DNA of 64,000 nt from Tipula vernalis (GCA_958295665.1 OY282560.1:267810315-267874314); one strand, 5' to 3'; counted from the stretch's first letter, positions 43,730 through 54,559 are shown. Translations and numbers: made by a program. Notes: a model not told the origin generated them from the letters alone.

Positions 43730-44913
43730 ATGGATTATTATCATATTGATGAATTTTATATTATTATTCTTATTTTGTTTAATATAAATTATTATTTTAT
43801 TTTAATCTATTTATGAGTGAATTAATGAAAATTTAAATTTTGGTAGATTTTATTTATTAGGATTATGGAGAGGATGATCTGAGTAGATGTTTCTGACATT
43901 GTTGAAATAGATTGCAGATCCGAACCAAGGGATGAATTGGAGGAGGATTTTAATGCTAATCTTTGCATGATTGAAGAATTAATTATTTTTAATCTAAATT
44001 AGTTTATAACGTTATAGGTAGTACTTAATATTGTAATACTTTCTTGATCAAGGTTTTCGGTAGTTTTCCTTGGTCCTAATCCACTGATAAGCCTTGATTA
44101 CGTAAATTTCTCGCGATTAGATTTTGTGAGCCAATTTTATAACTAAATAAATATCAATGGATTAGAGAAATCTGAGTAAGTAAAGCGAAGCCGGCTACAG
44201 ACGCAAAGAAAGTAAGTATTATTACTTGCAATCTTTATGTTAACGAATAAAATTTAAAAATATAGTAGAATGGATTATGATTTTCTCAAAATTAGAACAA
44301 AACTTGACATGTAACTGAAACAGGGTTTAAGGATGATGATCATGGGGTAAGTGTTCGGGGTCATAAGAATGTTCGTGGATTTCATTGATTCTAAAGGCGA
44401 AAACAAGAAGAAGGATGTAACAAATAATCATAAGCAATTATTTGGGCGAAGTACCCTCCTCATCTTTATGGTGAGTGGAAGGAAGATTGACAATAGAAGT
44501 GTCCCAACTAACCAACTAACTTTAATAATATAATAATTCTTTACTAACAAGGGTCTTTTAAAGGGTTATGGTGCACTTGTGAGAACAAAACACCGAGCTG
44601 TAATGTGGATATACGACAGTTCGCTCAAGTAGGTTCTTCTATAAGTTAAAACATTTAATAAATCCTTATCCAGTAGTATTAGAGACCCTCGCAGGTTCAG
44701 GATTCCTAGTCAGTTCGGACACCGAATCGTGTCTTATGTAACAGATTTCGTCGAAGAATTAGGTGATAATCGAATGAAGCAGCAGTAGTTGCATGTGCTC
44801 AAGTAACTCAGTTGCCGCGTTGCTCGAATAAATCTGTGATCATTTGACATGGGCATACTTAGCATGAAGTATGTTATAGGTAACCAGCTTAACAGCTGCC
44901 CTGCGTTGTACAA
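43730..44913 (+). other. 3' untranslated region of the OTU LINE
   Basis: About 1.2 kb of mixed-composition sequence without a protein-like frame follows the RT stop and leads into the simple-repeat tail. It is long for an RTE-type LINE, whose 3' ends are usually short. Confidence 0.65.
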
Positions 44914-44933
44914 ATCTTATCTTATCTTATCTT
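44914..44933 (+). repeat. (TCTTA)n tail of the OTU LINE
   Basis: Four consecutive TCTTA units directly precede the right target-site duplication. LINEs of several clades end in short tandem repeats that arise during target priming. The last A may belong to tail or duplication. Confidence 0.85.
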
Positions 44934-44954
44934 ATTGGTGATATGAATATATGT

Positions 44955-45321
44955 AGATATATTAGCATCAAATAGTGCAATCGATAATTATATGATGACA
45001 ATGTCATCATATGGGCTCAATTCTTTGATCAATGAACATAGGCGTATAGTCAATGTGAGTTGCTCTTGTATTGATCATGCGTATTATCGTTTTCGTTCTA
45101 AACATATTTCAATCAGTGGAGGCTTAGCAAACTTTATTATTATAAGCCCCAGCCCCTTATTATCCCTTAAAATAGATAGTACAAATTTTCAAAATCGTAC
45201 AAGGAATAATCCTACCTTTACATTTATTAACCTAGTTACCTTAAACAGTCTCTTACAAGATCAAGCGTGGGTTGACGTGTTTTCAATGACAAGCATAAAC
45301 GATTCGATGGACAGTTCGCGA
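44955..45321 (+). pseudogene. LINE C ORF2, endonuclease second half
   Basis: This resumes LINE C after the OTU LINE. The frame reads DNYMMTMSSYGLNSLINEHR, then VSCSCIDHAYYRFRS, the SCIDHI-type catalytic Asp box of AP-like endonucleases, then ISGG and a Ser-rich stretch where the final S-D-H box should be. The remainder up to 45.32 kb is the variable region after the endonuclease. It stops at the TIR of the DDE transposon. Confidence 0.78.
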
Positions 45322-45851
45322 CCTTAGATTAATAGGGTTGTATATACACTACTTGTTGTTATGAGATATTAACGGCCAAAGTTTTGAGAACACATTTTAT
45401 GAGTGTTATTCATGTTTTTATGTAGCGTATTGACTGAGATGATTACTTGATACAAACACTATGAAATATGATTAACACTATTGTAATTAAATGTTTGTTT
45501 TTTTCATAATTTAAGATAATAAATTTCAGATACAACTTTTATGTCATTTGAAACCATTTAAAATAATTTAACAGAGTTCTAACCAGCCACATAGAACTCC
45601 GTTTTATAGTTTTCGAAGAAAGAATAACATTTTACGGTTGTATGTGCTCATAAATTCTTTATTCATTTTTCTTTACGAATTAAAATTAAATATCACAAGT
45701 TCATTTATTATATAAAAATTCAGGAATATCACATAAAAATTGTGAATTATAAAAAAAAAATATGATAGCTATATAAAAATAAAATAAAAAAATTATAAAC
45801 TTAAAGCAAATAAAACAGTTGGTTTATTCTTTCTTTTCAGCAGTTTCCATC

Positions 45852-47887
45852 TTAGTCCGGGTTGGGAATCCTTTGGGCGGATGTTGAAGACGCATTAATT
45901 TTTAAAATTGTCTTGTAATATTCGATATCTTGCTGGGACATGTATTTAAACATGGATTTTAAATGTTCACATTTGGCGTGGTGTATTCCTCGATCGGAGT
46001 TTACAGTCCTTGGATCTACTACAGCAAAACTGTTGTTCATTGGTGTTTGTTTTCGCCTGGTGCTTTTCATTAAAGGTCTTAAATTAACCTCGATATACCG
46101 TTCAATAAGATAAGTAAGGTTGAATGGTAGGTATTTCTTGGGAATACTTAATCATTCGTACCGAAGCAAATAGTACCGCTTTGAAATTAAACATCTTGGA
46201 ACTGGATGCATAATCTTTAAAATCCTCTGGCCGCATCTGCAGAATTGTGTAGGGACGGCGACGATTTATGTTTTTCATGAGTCTTAAGACGCCAATTGGA
46301 GCAAAAAACTCATTTCTTGATAACGTTTTCTCAATTTCACTGTGAGCGTGGTCTACTTCTTGTATTGCTGAATGCCCTGGAAGAGAGTAACGCATTTCGA
46401 TTGATTCGATGTTTGGATGTCGAGCTAAAAACCATTTAATAGCATAGGCCATATGAGAATTTTTGTTCTGTGGAACACACGAATCGCTCCACGTAATGAG
46501 TTTGTTAAAGTCGTTATTTTCAAAAATTCTTTCTAAAATTTTTATTAAGGCAGATGCAATATCGTTTCCAGACCGACCTCCCGTATACTCACTCCAAACC
46601 GCACAATACACACTTTTAGAGGTTGAAAGATGAGCCGTCAAATTGTAATAATCCAACTTTGAATGATAAAATATCTCGCCTATTTCCTATTTGGGGCAGG
46701 TGATTCGTTTTCAAGGTCGAAACACAGTATCGGAATATTACTTTTCTTGTCGTTCTCTTTTAATGTCCTCATTGCTTGCTTTAACGTAATATGTTCTTCT
46801 TACTGGTCCTCTTTCAACTGATCCTTATTAGTTTTATACAGTTCACAAACTCCGCAACGGTCCGATTTGGGTTTATGGAAATCTATGTTGAATTCTGTGT
46901 TGAATATATACCGATAAAAGCTTTGCTTCACGTGTGATATGTTGGCTTCATTACAAAATACAACGTAAAGATCGTACATTTTAGTAATATTTAGGTTACT
47001 TTCTAAATACCGTTTGTTAGTTTTCAATCGGCAATAGTGTGATTCTACGGCAGGAAATGATGCTATATGATACAGTACCTTACTTCGCAAATTATCTGAT
47101 ACCTTTTTGCTTTTTTTCTTGCCTCTAACGCTTTCCGATACACTTTCAATAACATGATTTTTTTTTATTATGTACTGTATACACTGGCTTTTGCGAAATG
47201 GCCAAAGTGGTCAAATAAAACTTTTTGCATACAGTTATGCGATCACTACCGATATTAAAAAAATAGCGGAATGTAAATAAACGCCTTGATTGTGAACCTT
47301 TCGTCGTTGCTCGTTTTTTCAAAAAATTTTCTGAAGTTGAAGCAATAAAGTTATATTTGCTGTGCTGGTTCATTTTATAGTATTCTTTAAAAATAGTTCC
47401 GCGTTCACTCTCACTCACAAACATTGCACATTTATATTTGCAGGCAACTAGACAGTTTTTAGAATTTATTAACGCCTTTGATGGTCTTGTTTTCCCTCTA
47501 TAATTTATAAATTCTTCCCCAGCTTGGTATTTTCGTTTCCTTTGATTTACAATCCAATTTTTTCGTCCCTTTTAATTTTCTTTGGCTTTGCCTGAAACGG
47601 TAAAATTATTAAAATCTAACAAAACACTGCTTAACAGTTTTACATACAACAAAATGTTGAAAGTCTGGCTGATTTAATCCATTTTCATCATCCAAAACTT
47701 CTTTATTATCTAACACTATGTAATTATCTAAACAATTTACGTCTAAATAATCCTTTTCTTGTATCACTTCGTCTAATTGAACGTTACCATTACTATCAAT
47801 TATATTATTTTCCATCAGCTCACAATCCAAATATTCTATTATAATTGGCTGATTTAATGCGTCACTTAGTAGATTATGTTCCGACAT
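45852..47887 (-). pseudogene. DDE-type transposase, nearly complete with one probable intron
   Basis: The start is the ATG at 47887 (MSEHNLLSDALNQPI), an acidic ~80-residue lead. A candidate 56-bp GT-AG intron (47592-47647) follows. Then come a basic region (KNWIVNQRKRKYQAGEEFIN), Cys-bearing DNA-binding sequence, VSESERGTIFKEYY, RITVCKKFYLTTLAI, ESHYCRLKTNKRYLESNLNI and CGVCELY. The catalytic core has ILCFDLEN, KLITWSDSCVPQNKNSHMAY and EVDHAHSEIEK, plausible D, D and E positions. The end is IPNPD at 45852. The frame is broken by a few single-base changes in A runs (near 47.16 and 47.57 kb), one stop near 46.80 kb and shifts near 46.68 and 46.09 kb. The family is widespread in insects but I do not know its name. 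Confidence 0.7.
47592..47647 (-). other. Candidate spliceosomal intron in the DDE transposase
   Basis: On the minus strand the interval begins GTATGT and ends with a pyrimidine-rich stretch and TTTCAG. At 56 bases it has the size of a short insect intron. Reading through it hits stops, whereas the protein-like sequence resumes immediately downstream. Confidence 0.5.
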
Positions 47888-48422
47888 ACTAGGCGATAGT
47901 CTTCTAATTATTAAAATTCGGGTTGGTATCCTATGATATAGTAGAACAGAACAAGAAGACTAAATAATCGAGTGTACTTGACTAAATTCTTATTTATAAA
48001 TAATTTTAATTTAATAAAATACTTACACGAAACTGAAAATCCAACTTGCACGACCAACATCAGGAATGCAATAAATATTGCAGATTTTGCCGCCAAAATA
48101 TTTGACGTTTTCTAAAACTGTATTGTACGTTCCCGATAAAATGGTTGTATGTGTGTATTTTACATGAACGAAGTTGTATCTGAAGCAAGTTTTGTTATAA
48201 ATAGATAAACGAGGTTCTAAGTGATATTTTTTGAGTAGATAGTTTTACAATAAGAAATGAAAATTGCGTTAACATACACCTTTGTTATACTGATATTTCG
48301 TAAACCGAAAGAGATACGATCATTTAAACGTTCGCAGTCGAAAGGAAAACTTTTGTTTAGTAAAACTGTATACAAATCTCATTTTTTTAAATTTTGTTAG
48401 TTACAACCTTATTAATCTAAGG

Positions 48423-48795
48423 CCGCGAGTTTTGTAAAAATATTTCAAGCCTGTCTAGAGAGTTGTAAATCTCAAAAGAAAAACAATCCTATTTACAATA
48501 AAATGACGCCATGGATGTCTTATGATTTATATTTAAAGGTCAATTTGAAAAAGTAGTTGTACAAAAAGCTTATTAAGCATCCTACTAACTCCAAACTAGC
48601 TGCTTGTTTCAAACGTTATAAAGTAAATTGCACTGCAAGAATTAAAAGTGAACGTGCAAGTTACTATGGAAATCTTTTTAAAAATTGTTCGAAAGATAGC
48701 AAAAAACAATAGCAATTAGTTAATGCAATAATTGGTGAGGAAACTGGTACTAAAAAAGAAATTTCTTCCAGAATTGATGTTTGTGAGAGTTCTTG
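48423..48795 (+). pseudogene. LINE C ORF2, linker between endonuclease and RT
   Basis: This continues LINE C after the DDE transposon. Plus-strand translation gives NPIYNKMTPWMSYDLYLKVN, then KLAACFKRYKVNCTARIKSE and SYYGNLFKNCSKDSKK, which is the Trp-containing linker of CR1/jockey ORF2 before RT (W.(T/S).L...I..K..L...... RY.....IR.SK..YY). Two stops are present. Similarity ends near 48.79 kb, before any RT box. Confidence 0.75.
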
Positions 48796-50810
48796 ACACA
48801 CAATACACATCACACATTAACTTTCACAACACATACTTTTCACCAAACGTCTCGCCAATTATCGTCAAATCCAATATCTAAAAGAAACAGAAGAGAACAA
48901 CACAAAGAATCATCACTTAATTAACCATAAATTTACACTGTACTTATCTGAACCAACAGCTGATCAGCATACTCGGGTCATTGTCATTGCCGTCACCGTA
49001 GAGGAAGATATTAGTTTCCGTTCCGTCTTCCATGTCACAGCTGTACATCTAAACTGTAGTTATTTCCTTGTTAATTATCTAAAATTGTAATTATATAAAT
49101 TCCCTATTTCATATTCATTTAATTAATTCAATTTGCATTATATAAAAACTTACCATTTTGACAACCAAATTTATTTATTATATTTTGATGTATTTGACAT
49201 TTACAAAAATAACAAAACTTCCTTCATACTAAGATACAGAGACATACATCTACATTGCAATAGAGTAAATAGCAATCATGAACATAGTCGTACTAAAATC
49301 AAAGAGAATAAGATATATAGAGAAATAATTTGTATGAGCGAAAAATGTATGAGAAATTCTAATCGATATTTTATACAAATAATTTTTGCATTATAAAGAG
49401 AGGAATATATAAAATATAACTGTCTCTATCTATCCTTTCAATTTCATATGCAGAAAATAAATATTATCGTTTTGTACATTATTATTTTCGACGAAAAGGC
49501 GTTAACCATACTCCAAAAACAAAACAAGCAATTTATTGTTTTTGTTAATTTCTGGTTTTGCCATAGTAAAATGGAACAGATCTAAACCAAATCTATATGA
49601 TATATTGATTATACCAAAATCTTCTATAATAAAAGTCATGAAAATTCCATACATATGAAATAAAAAAAATCAGGTTCTATGTGTATTGATGACAGATGTT
49701 TATTTTGGCATCACTAAATTTATATGTGTTAGTTAACTAAGTATAAAGGTGTTGGTGTAGAAACAAGAAAAAAAAATTCAAATTTACGTTGAATTGTTAG
49801 TGTAACTAATACAGCCAAATCTAGTGGAATCAATAAATGTATTTGTCTGTAAAAGAGAGTTTCATGACTTTTATTATAGAAGATTTTGATTATACTGATA
49901 TATTTTTGTTATACATACATAGCTATTCGCACAAAATGTGCATGTATACTAAACGAAAAACGAATACATTTTAGATACCTACGAGTATATACGAATTTTA
50001 TTTTCTGTTGTAAGTAGAACGGTCATTGACATTTTATATTTTGATGATCATACTACTTATGTTTCATTTGTTGCCTTTTCCTATCTAATTGAGATTAAAA
50101 TTATAAAATTGCGATACTTGCGAATGCAACATTTTATTTTATAGATTTTAGGAAAAATCAAAATTAATGAACAAATTTGTTAATAATTATCACATATTAT
50201 ACATAAACAAAAATTCATTGTATTCGTATTGAATAAAAAAGACGAATATTTACAAACATTTGCTTTGCAAACACGTGCATTCGTACATTATTTCAATTTG
50301 GTTTCTATTTCAATTTGTATAGAAAATAAGGAATAGCAATAGCGACCAAGTAGGCTGGACTAAATTGAAACATAACATTTTCTTTGTTTGTATACTTCTG
50401 TGTATGCGAACCAATACCAATATTATTGTTGAAATCCTTTACAATCATAAATTGTTGAAATCTTCTGCAATCATAAATAATGTACATAAGTGCGAGTGTT
50501 TTTTTTCTTTTATTTGTCAAGGTTGTTCCTCCTGATGATTATTCATTTTTTTCTCTACTTTCTGAGTTTTTTTATATTAGGATTCTTTGTTATTTTATGT
50601 ATTTTTATTTTTTTAATTAAAATTTTGAATGAAACATCTATGTGACAAGTAGCAACCATAACAGGGACAATAATTAAACCACATTTGGAAATGCACGAGA
50701 AATGAGAATGAATGAAAACAATTAGTAACCGAATAGTTGAAATTTTTCAAATCTTGTTGTAAATAAAATGCATTTGAAATTAAAGCAAACATCAAAATTT
50801 GTGAAGAAAA
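48796..50810. other. AT-rich block interrupting LINE C; no gene apart from a MITE
   Basis: About 2 kb of AT-rich sequence between the LINE C linker and the P-superfamily fragment. Frames of 60-90 codons are low in complexity. It contains the MITE at 49607-49895 and a small direct repeat near 50.43-50.48 kb (ATCATAAATTGTTGAAATC). It may be non-coding sequence of the P-like element or separate insertions. Confidence 0.5.
49607..49895. mobile_element. MITE with ~36-bp TIRs and 9-bp direct repeat
   Basis: AAAATCTTCTATAATAAAAG and the adjoining TCATGAAA on the left are perfectly inverted on the right (TTTCATGACTTTTATTATAG onward), and imperfect complementarity continues to the ends. TGATATATT flanks both sides (49598-49606 and 49896-49904). 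The element is 289 bp long and non-coding. The duplication length fits hAT or a related superfamily, not TTAA or TA elements. Confidence 0.75.
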
Positions 50811-51194
50811 GGTGAATTTGAATATTGTTATGTTAACGTGCGACCAATTTGCTATTAATATTCAAGCATCTAAAATTCTTGTAATCGAACCAGACAAGCC
50901 ATATTTTGAAATAGACGGAAAACGGATTTTTGCGCAGTTTGATGCACCTCATTTGTTAAAGTCCGTTCGTAATGCGTTTTTAACAAATCAAATTTCTCAT
51001 GAGGATTACGGAATAGCAGATATAAATGTTATTTGGAAAATACACAACGTCACGACGTCATCATAGTCCAAAGTTGTAAGATTTTGCCAAAATTGACAAA
51101 AAAACATTTAAACCCAAATACCTTCGAGAAAATGAATGTTAGGTTAGCTGCTCAACTGCTAAGCAATACAACTAATAGTGCAATAAAAACGGCT
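50811..51194 (+). pseudogene. P-superfamily transposase fragment
   Basis: P-element transposases carry a THAP finger, a GTP-binding insertion and a split catalytic domain. This fragment reads KVNLNIVMLTCDQFAINIQA, then PDKPYFEIDGKRIFAQFDAP, HLLKSVRNAFL and, after a frameshift near 51.07 kb, NTFEKMNVRLAAQLLSNTTN. The FDAPHLLKSVRN block is a strong signature of the P family, and the order matches its central region. The THAP finger, the C-terminal part and the 31-bp-type ends are not found. At ~51.19 kb the sequence switches to LINE C coding. Confidence 0.8.
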
Positions 51195-51921
51195 CGGCGG
51201 TGTAGATAGTTTGGACGAGCTTGAACGCCAAATGAATACTGATTTGGTTAAATCTCGTAGCTGGTTTACAAATCATCAAATGAATTTAAGTAGTAAAGTG
51301 GAGTTAAGAGATTCTACCAATTGTCTAAAATCTGAATTTATCCAAGAATTTAAATATCTTGGAATTACTATTGACTCAAAATTGAATTTTAAACCGCATA
51401 TTAAAAATGTGAAAAATTACTTGAATTTGGTACTAACGAAGTTGTATTTTCTTCGACCGATTTGTCCGATGGACGTAATACTTAAGGTTTATTAAGGTAT
51501 TTTCAACTCAAAGATTAAGTATGGTTTAGTTGTTTATGGTGGAACATATATTACTAACCTAAAACCTCCTATATGCAACAAAAAGCGTACTGTTCATAGC
51601 CTGCCTCTATTTCGAATGAGCACAGTTTTGCCTCTTAGATATTTATATATCTATAAGGTTTTGAAGCTTTTCTTCTTACGTAGTGGTCAGGAAATAGTTA
51701 AGATTCATTTATACGACTTACGTAACAAAGTCCTCTACTTTATTCCTTTCACCCGTAAGGAGTACTACAGGCATTATTATTTGTCAAGAGCTCCAACATT
51801 CTATAAAAGTTTACCCCAGGCTTTACAAAATGTACAATCAATCAGGCGTTTTTGTGTTTTGTTAAGGGAATGGCTTTTCTTACAGGAGGATATTGAAAGT
51901 TTGTTTCAAGTTTGTCAGTAA
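51195..51921 (+). pseudogene. LINE C ORF2, C-terminal region
   Basis: The frame reads LDELERQMNTDLVKSRSWFT, LSSKVELRD, EFKYLGITIDSKLNFKPHIK, LVLTKLYFLRPICP and, after a stop, YKVLKLFFLRSGQE ... YYLSRAPTFYKSLPQALQNV, QSIRRFCVLLREWLF. This is the end of RT and the C-terminal region of a CR1/jockey-group ORF2. The RT catalytic part is missing between 48.79 and 51.19 kb, lost with the block inserted there. Assigning it to the same LINE copy rests on strand, order and decay level. Confidence 0.72.
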
Positions 51922-52164
51922 AACTATCTGTTTTCGAAATATTTCGTTACTGCAGAAAAGAAAACCCCTTTTCTTTTTTTTAATAAATTAAATTATAATT
52001 GGTGAATGAAGATTTTTATTTTTCTCCCCTTCATTATTATAATTGTTAAATTCTAGAATTAAGGGTGATTCAATATAGGCAAATTCTTGTCTTGGAATTA
52101 CCTACCTTAACTCGACAAAAATGTTTATTTGTTACTTTTTTATTATGTTAATGTATGTATGTAT
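51922..52164. other. Short AT-rich spacer
   Basis: This covers the 3' flank of LINE C and a TATG repeat directly before the LINE-derived repeat. Nothing else is recognised. Confidence 0.4.
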
Positions 52165-52815
52165 TTGTCATTAGGCAGCTGCGTAATGTAATTGTGTAAG
52201 AGGTAACCTGTTCACAATTCACAAGTGTATGTACTGCCTCCTCGTGGCAACCACTGGTAACTAAGGCCACTTGGCACATTTTTGGCCATTTGGCATAGGC
52301 TAAAGTACGGCGCTAAAGGAGAAAACCTTGACAAAAAACCCTAATCTAAGGTGGAACAGCATATGCCGAAAGATGAATGGCTGATAGGTTATTCAGCCCA
52401 AAATATGCGGACTCTGGATATCAGGCGCCCTCCAGTTTTATTTAGCCTTCCTATAGTAAAGCTGGGTGACCTACAGGTGATTTGCAATTCCCGAGCAACT
52501 CGTAAGAGTAAAATCAAACGGAATACGGGGCAGGAGTAGGAATATATGGGAGTGGGACAACCCTCTCGAGGTCCTTGAGCTCCAATGCTACCGTCTTTCT
52601 AGCAGAAATACATGCTGCAGTAAACATCTAGGAGGAAGAGCAATAAGCCCACATAGTATGTATCACGTACCGGGAGGCAGTATTGTCAGGTTCATTAAGA
52701 ACCTGAATATTGACTGGACGGATAATTAAGCAGGGGCTAGCACAATAGATCTTTTAGGTCGCAGTGCGAAGTGGCTGATCGCCCGTATGGCCCCCAATAA
52801 TAATAATAATAATGA
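52165..52815 (+). mobile_element. TAA-tailed, LINE-derived non-autonomous repeat, copy 2
   Basis: This copy matches copy 1 (11603-12359) from GTCATTAGGCAGCTGCGT to the (AAT)n tail with a few percent substitutions and short indels. It is 5'-truncated by ~100 bases relative to copy 1. The RNase H start reads EYGAGVGIYGSGTTLSRSLS and SSNATVFLAEIHAAVNI, followed in another frame by LGGRAISP. The one-base frame loss before EYG and the abrupt end of the RNase H domain are the same as in copy 1. No convincing target duplication is seen here. Confidence 0.88.
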
Positions 52816-53641
52816 TCACGTTTTTTAACAATAAAGAAAAGATTTCACTAGAGCAAAAAAGTTGCTTACTTTAAACAAGCTGTGCGGTGTAATTGTTTGT
52901 GAAAAGCAACAACCCTAAAGTAGCCATTTTGAAAAGGATTACCTTCACAACTTCGCTACTTTAGGATTGGTATTACCTTGAAAACGAGGCCGCAGCCGTT
53001 TTTAAGCTATACATCCTTGCAGAGTTATGACAGTTTTTGTGGAAAATAGGTTCAAATTATTTAGCGGGTTATATAATGCACTATTTTACTAACACAGAAA
53101 AGCAAAAAACGTATTAGAACTGGAACCGTCACCTTTCAGTTTCTGTAACACTATTATTTTTTATTTTATTTAATTGTTTAATTTTAAGCTTTAACTGAAA
53201 TTGACAATAAAACTAAATTCAAAAATCGATTAAACAAAAAATCCATGTCAGGTGGCCCAGTTGTACAACTAGAACTAGGACTTCTACTCTTCCAAACGCA
53301 ACTTTGATTTTTTTCAATTTGGACAGCATTTTTAAGGAGATATTCAACTTTCAAAATCTCTAGATATTTTACGATCTAGTTGACCATATAACGGGTGGCA
53401 GTTGTTTCAATGTTTGCATTTATTTAATTTCACAATTTAGAGTCGTACATTTTACTTTCCTTGTGGTAATATTTAGTTTTTTCTTACTTAATTTCTACGC
53501 CGATAGTGGGTAATTCTAGATGAGGTAATGGCTGCATTACCGTCCGCACTGCATATAAAATTTCACACACTACTAATTAAAAGAAACTCTCACTTTAATA
53601 TTTATATTTTTATATAATAATTAATAAACTATGTTTATAGA
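52816..53641. other. AT-rich interval without supportable genes
   Basis: About 0.8 kb of mixed AT-rich sequence between repeat copy 2 and the TTAA-flanked MITE, with no ORF of note. Confidence 0.5.
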
Positions 53642-53645
53642 TTAA

Positions 53646-53819
53646 CCCTTTAAGGACCGCATTTTTTCAAATAATATTATTATAAGATTGTTTTCACAAG
53701 CTATTTCGGGCAAATACATATTGGAACGTACAATGTGTGACCGGTCGAGTTATCTCGGGTACGGTCTTTTTGGACCATGTAGTATGTCCCGAGAAATCTC
53801 GGGTCTGGTCCTTAAGGGG
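53646..53819. mobile_element. piggyBac-type MITE flanked by TTAA
   Basis: The 174-bp element starts CCCTTTAAGGACC and ends GGTCCTTAAGGGG. It is bordered by TTAA on both sides (53642-53645 and 53820-53823). The CCC start and TTAA duplications fit piggyBac-mobilised MITEs. Inner inverted copies of (C)GAGAAATCTCGGGT-like sequence are present. Its ends do not match the piggyBac at 23.2 kb (CACTAG), so another helper family is implied. Confidence 0.82.
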
Positions 53820-53823
53820 TTAA

Positions 53824-54370
53824 TTATTCTAATCACTTATTCAGTATGCCTCAATAAATCAAACATTAACTTTGTCTGTGATGATTGTCTCAAAAACCAG
53901 CAACTAATCCAAGCATTGATGTCTTAATTGAGTGAGGTTAGCAAATTGCTGAGTAATATGTTTAATAATTTTCAAAGGGTGACAAAAAACCTTGTCTTCC
54001 AAGATCAAATGGGTGCAATGATTATTAACAACAACACCATGACTGGGCAATCAATTAACAACACAACGTCGATAACACCAACAGCGTTAATAAATTGAGC
54101 TTGCAAAATGTCATAATTGGAACTGAAGTCAACACCGAATTGTAAATTGTGAAACCAAAAAATTACCTGCACGTCTTAAACTTTAAACCTTAGTCTTAAG
54201 CTGAATATTTCAGTCGCTGAAATCGAATGTCACGAACTTGTTCCAAAAAATGTTGAGTTTGCTAAACTTTATTTCGTTTAAAGTTGGGTTGGAGTCTACA
54301 ATATTCAACAAGGCTTATGATGGTAGTATTTGGCCACTGCAGTGTGCCATTAAACCGTTTATTATTGTAA
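53824..54370 (+). pseudogene. LINE D ORF1 fragment
   Basis: Plus-strand frames read CLNKSNINFVCDDCLKNQQL, the end of a PHD-like zinc finger (C..C..WxCxxC style), and then a helical stretch SEVSKLLSNMFNNFQRVTKN. Further on, in other frames, AYDGSIWPLQCAIKPFI (near 54.32 kb) resembles the C-terminal motif of CR1/jockey ORF1 proteins. The copy begins right at the MITE boundary, so its 5' end is truncated. Many stops are present. Confidence 0.6.
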
Positions 54371-54559
54371 GACGTCAAAATAAATTTCCTGCCACATCAT
54401 CATTGCAATAATGAACTTATTAATAGTGATTATTCGTCGGTCATTCATCAAGGTCATCATAATTGTAAAAGTTATGTACTTTATTCTAGTTTTTAATATT
54501 TTTTTGTATTTTAGGTTTCCACACTTCAGTCTCTATCGGCATATACACAATACCTCTGA

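Larger units (their letters stand above)
38392..44933 (+). mobile_element. Near-complete OTU-domain LINE with (TCTTA)n tail and ~20-bp target duplication
   Basis: The 6.5-kb insertion sits in LINE C between two copies of TTGGTGATATGAATATATGT (38372-38391 and 44935-44954). It ends in four TCTTA repeats, as expected for target-primed reverse transcription. It has a 1.75-kb untranslated leader, a 577-codon frame (OTU peptidase plus endonuclease), an overlapping 626-codon frame (RT and C-terminus) and a 1.2-kb 3' untranslated region. RT motifs and the C-terminal Gly-Arg-Pro..Trp segment resemble RTE-group LINEs. The long open frames contrast with every neighbour and imply recent insertion. Confidence 0.92.
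45322..48422 (-). mobile_element. DDE transposon with TIRs, Sola-like or unclassified
   Basis: CCTTAGATTAATAGGGTTGT at the left end matches, inverted, ACAACCTTATTAATCTAAGG at the right end with one difference. CGCG/CGCGA lies just outside both ends, suggesting a 4- to 6-bp duplication. LINE C coding sequence is contiguous across it. One transposase gene is encoded on the minus strand, with nearly 0.5 kb of non-coding sequence at each end. The short duplication and transposase style suggest Sola or a relative, but I cannot confirm the superfamily. Confidence 0.82.
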
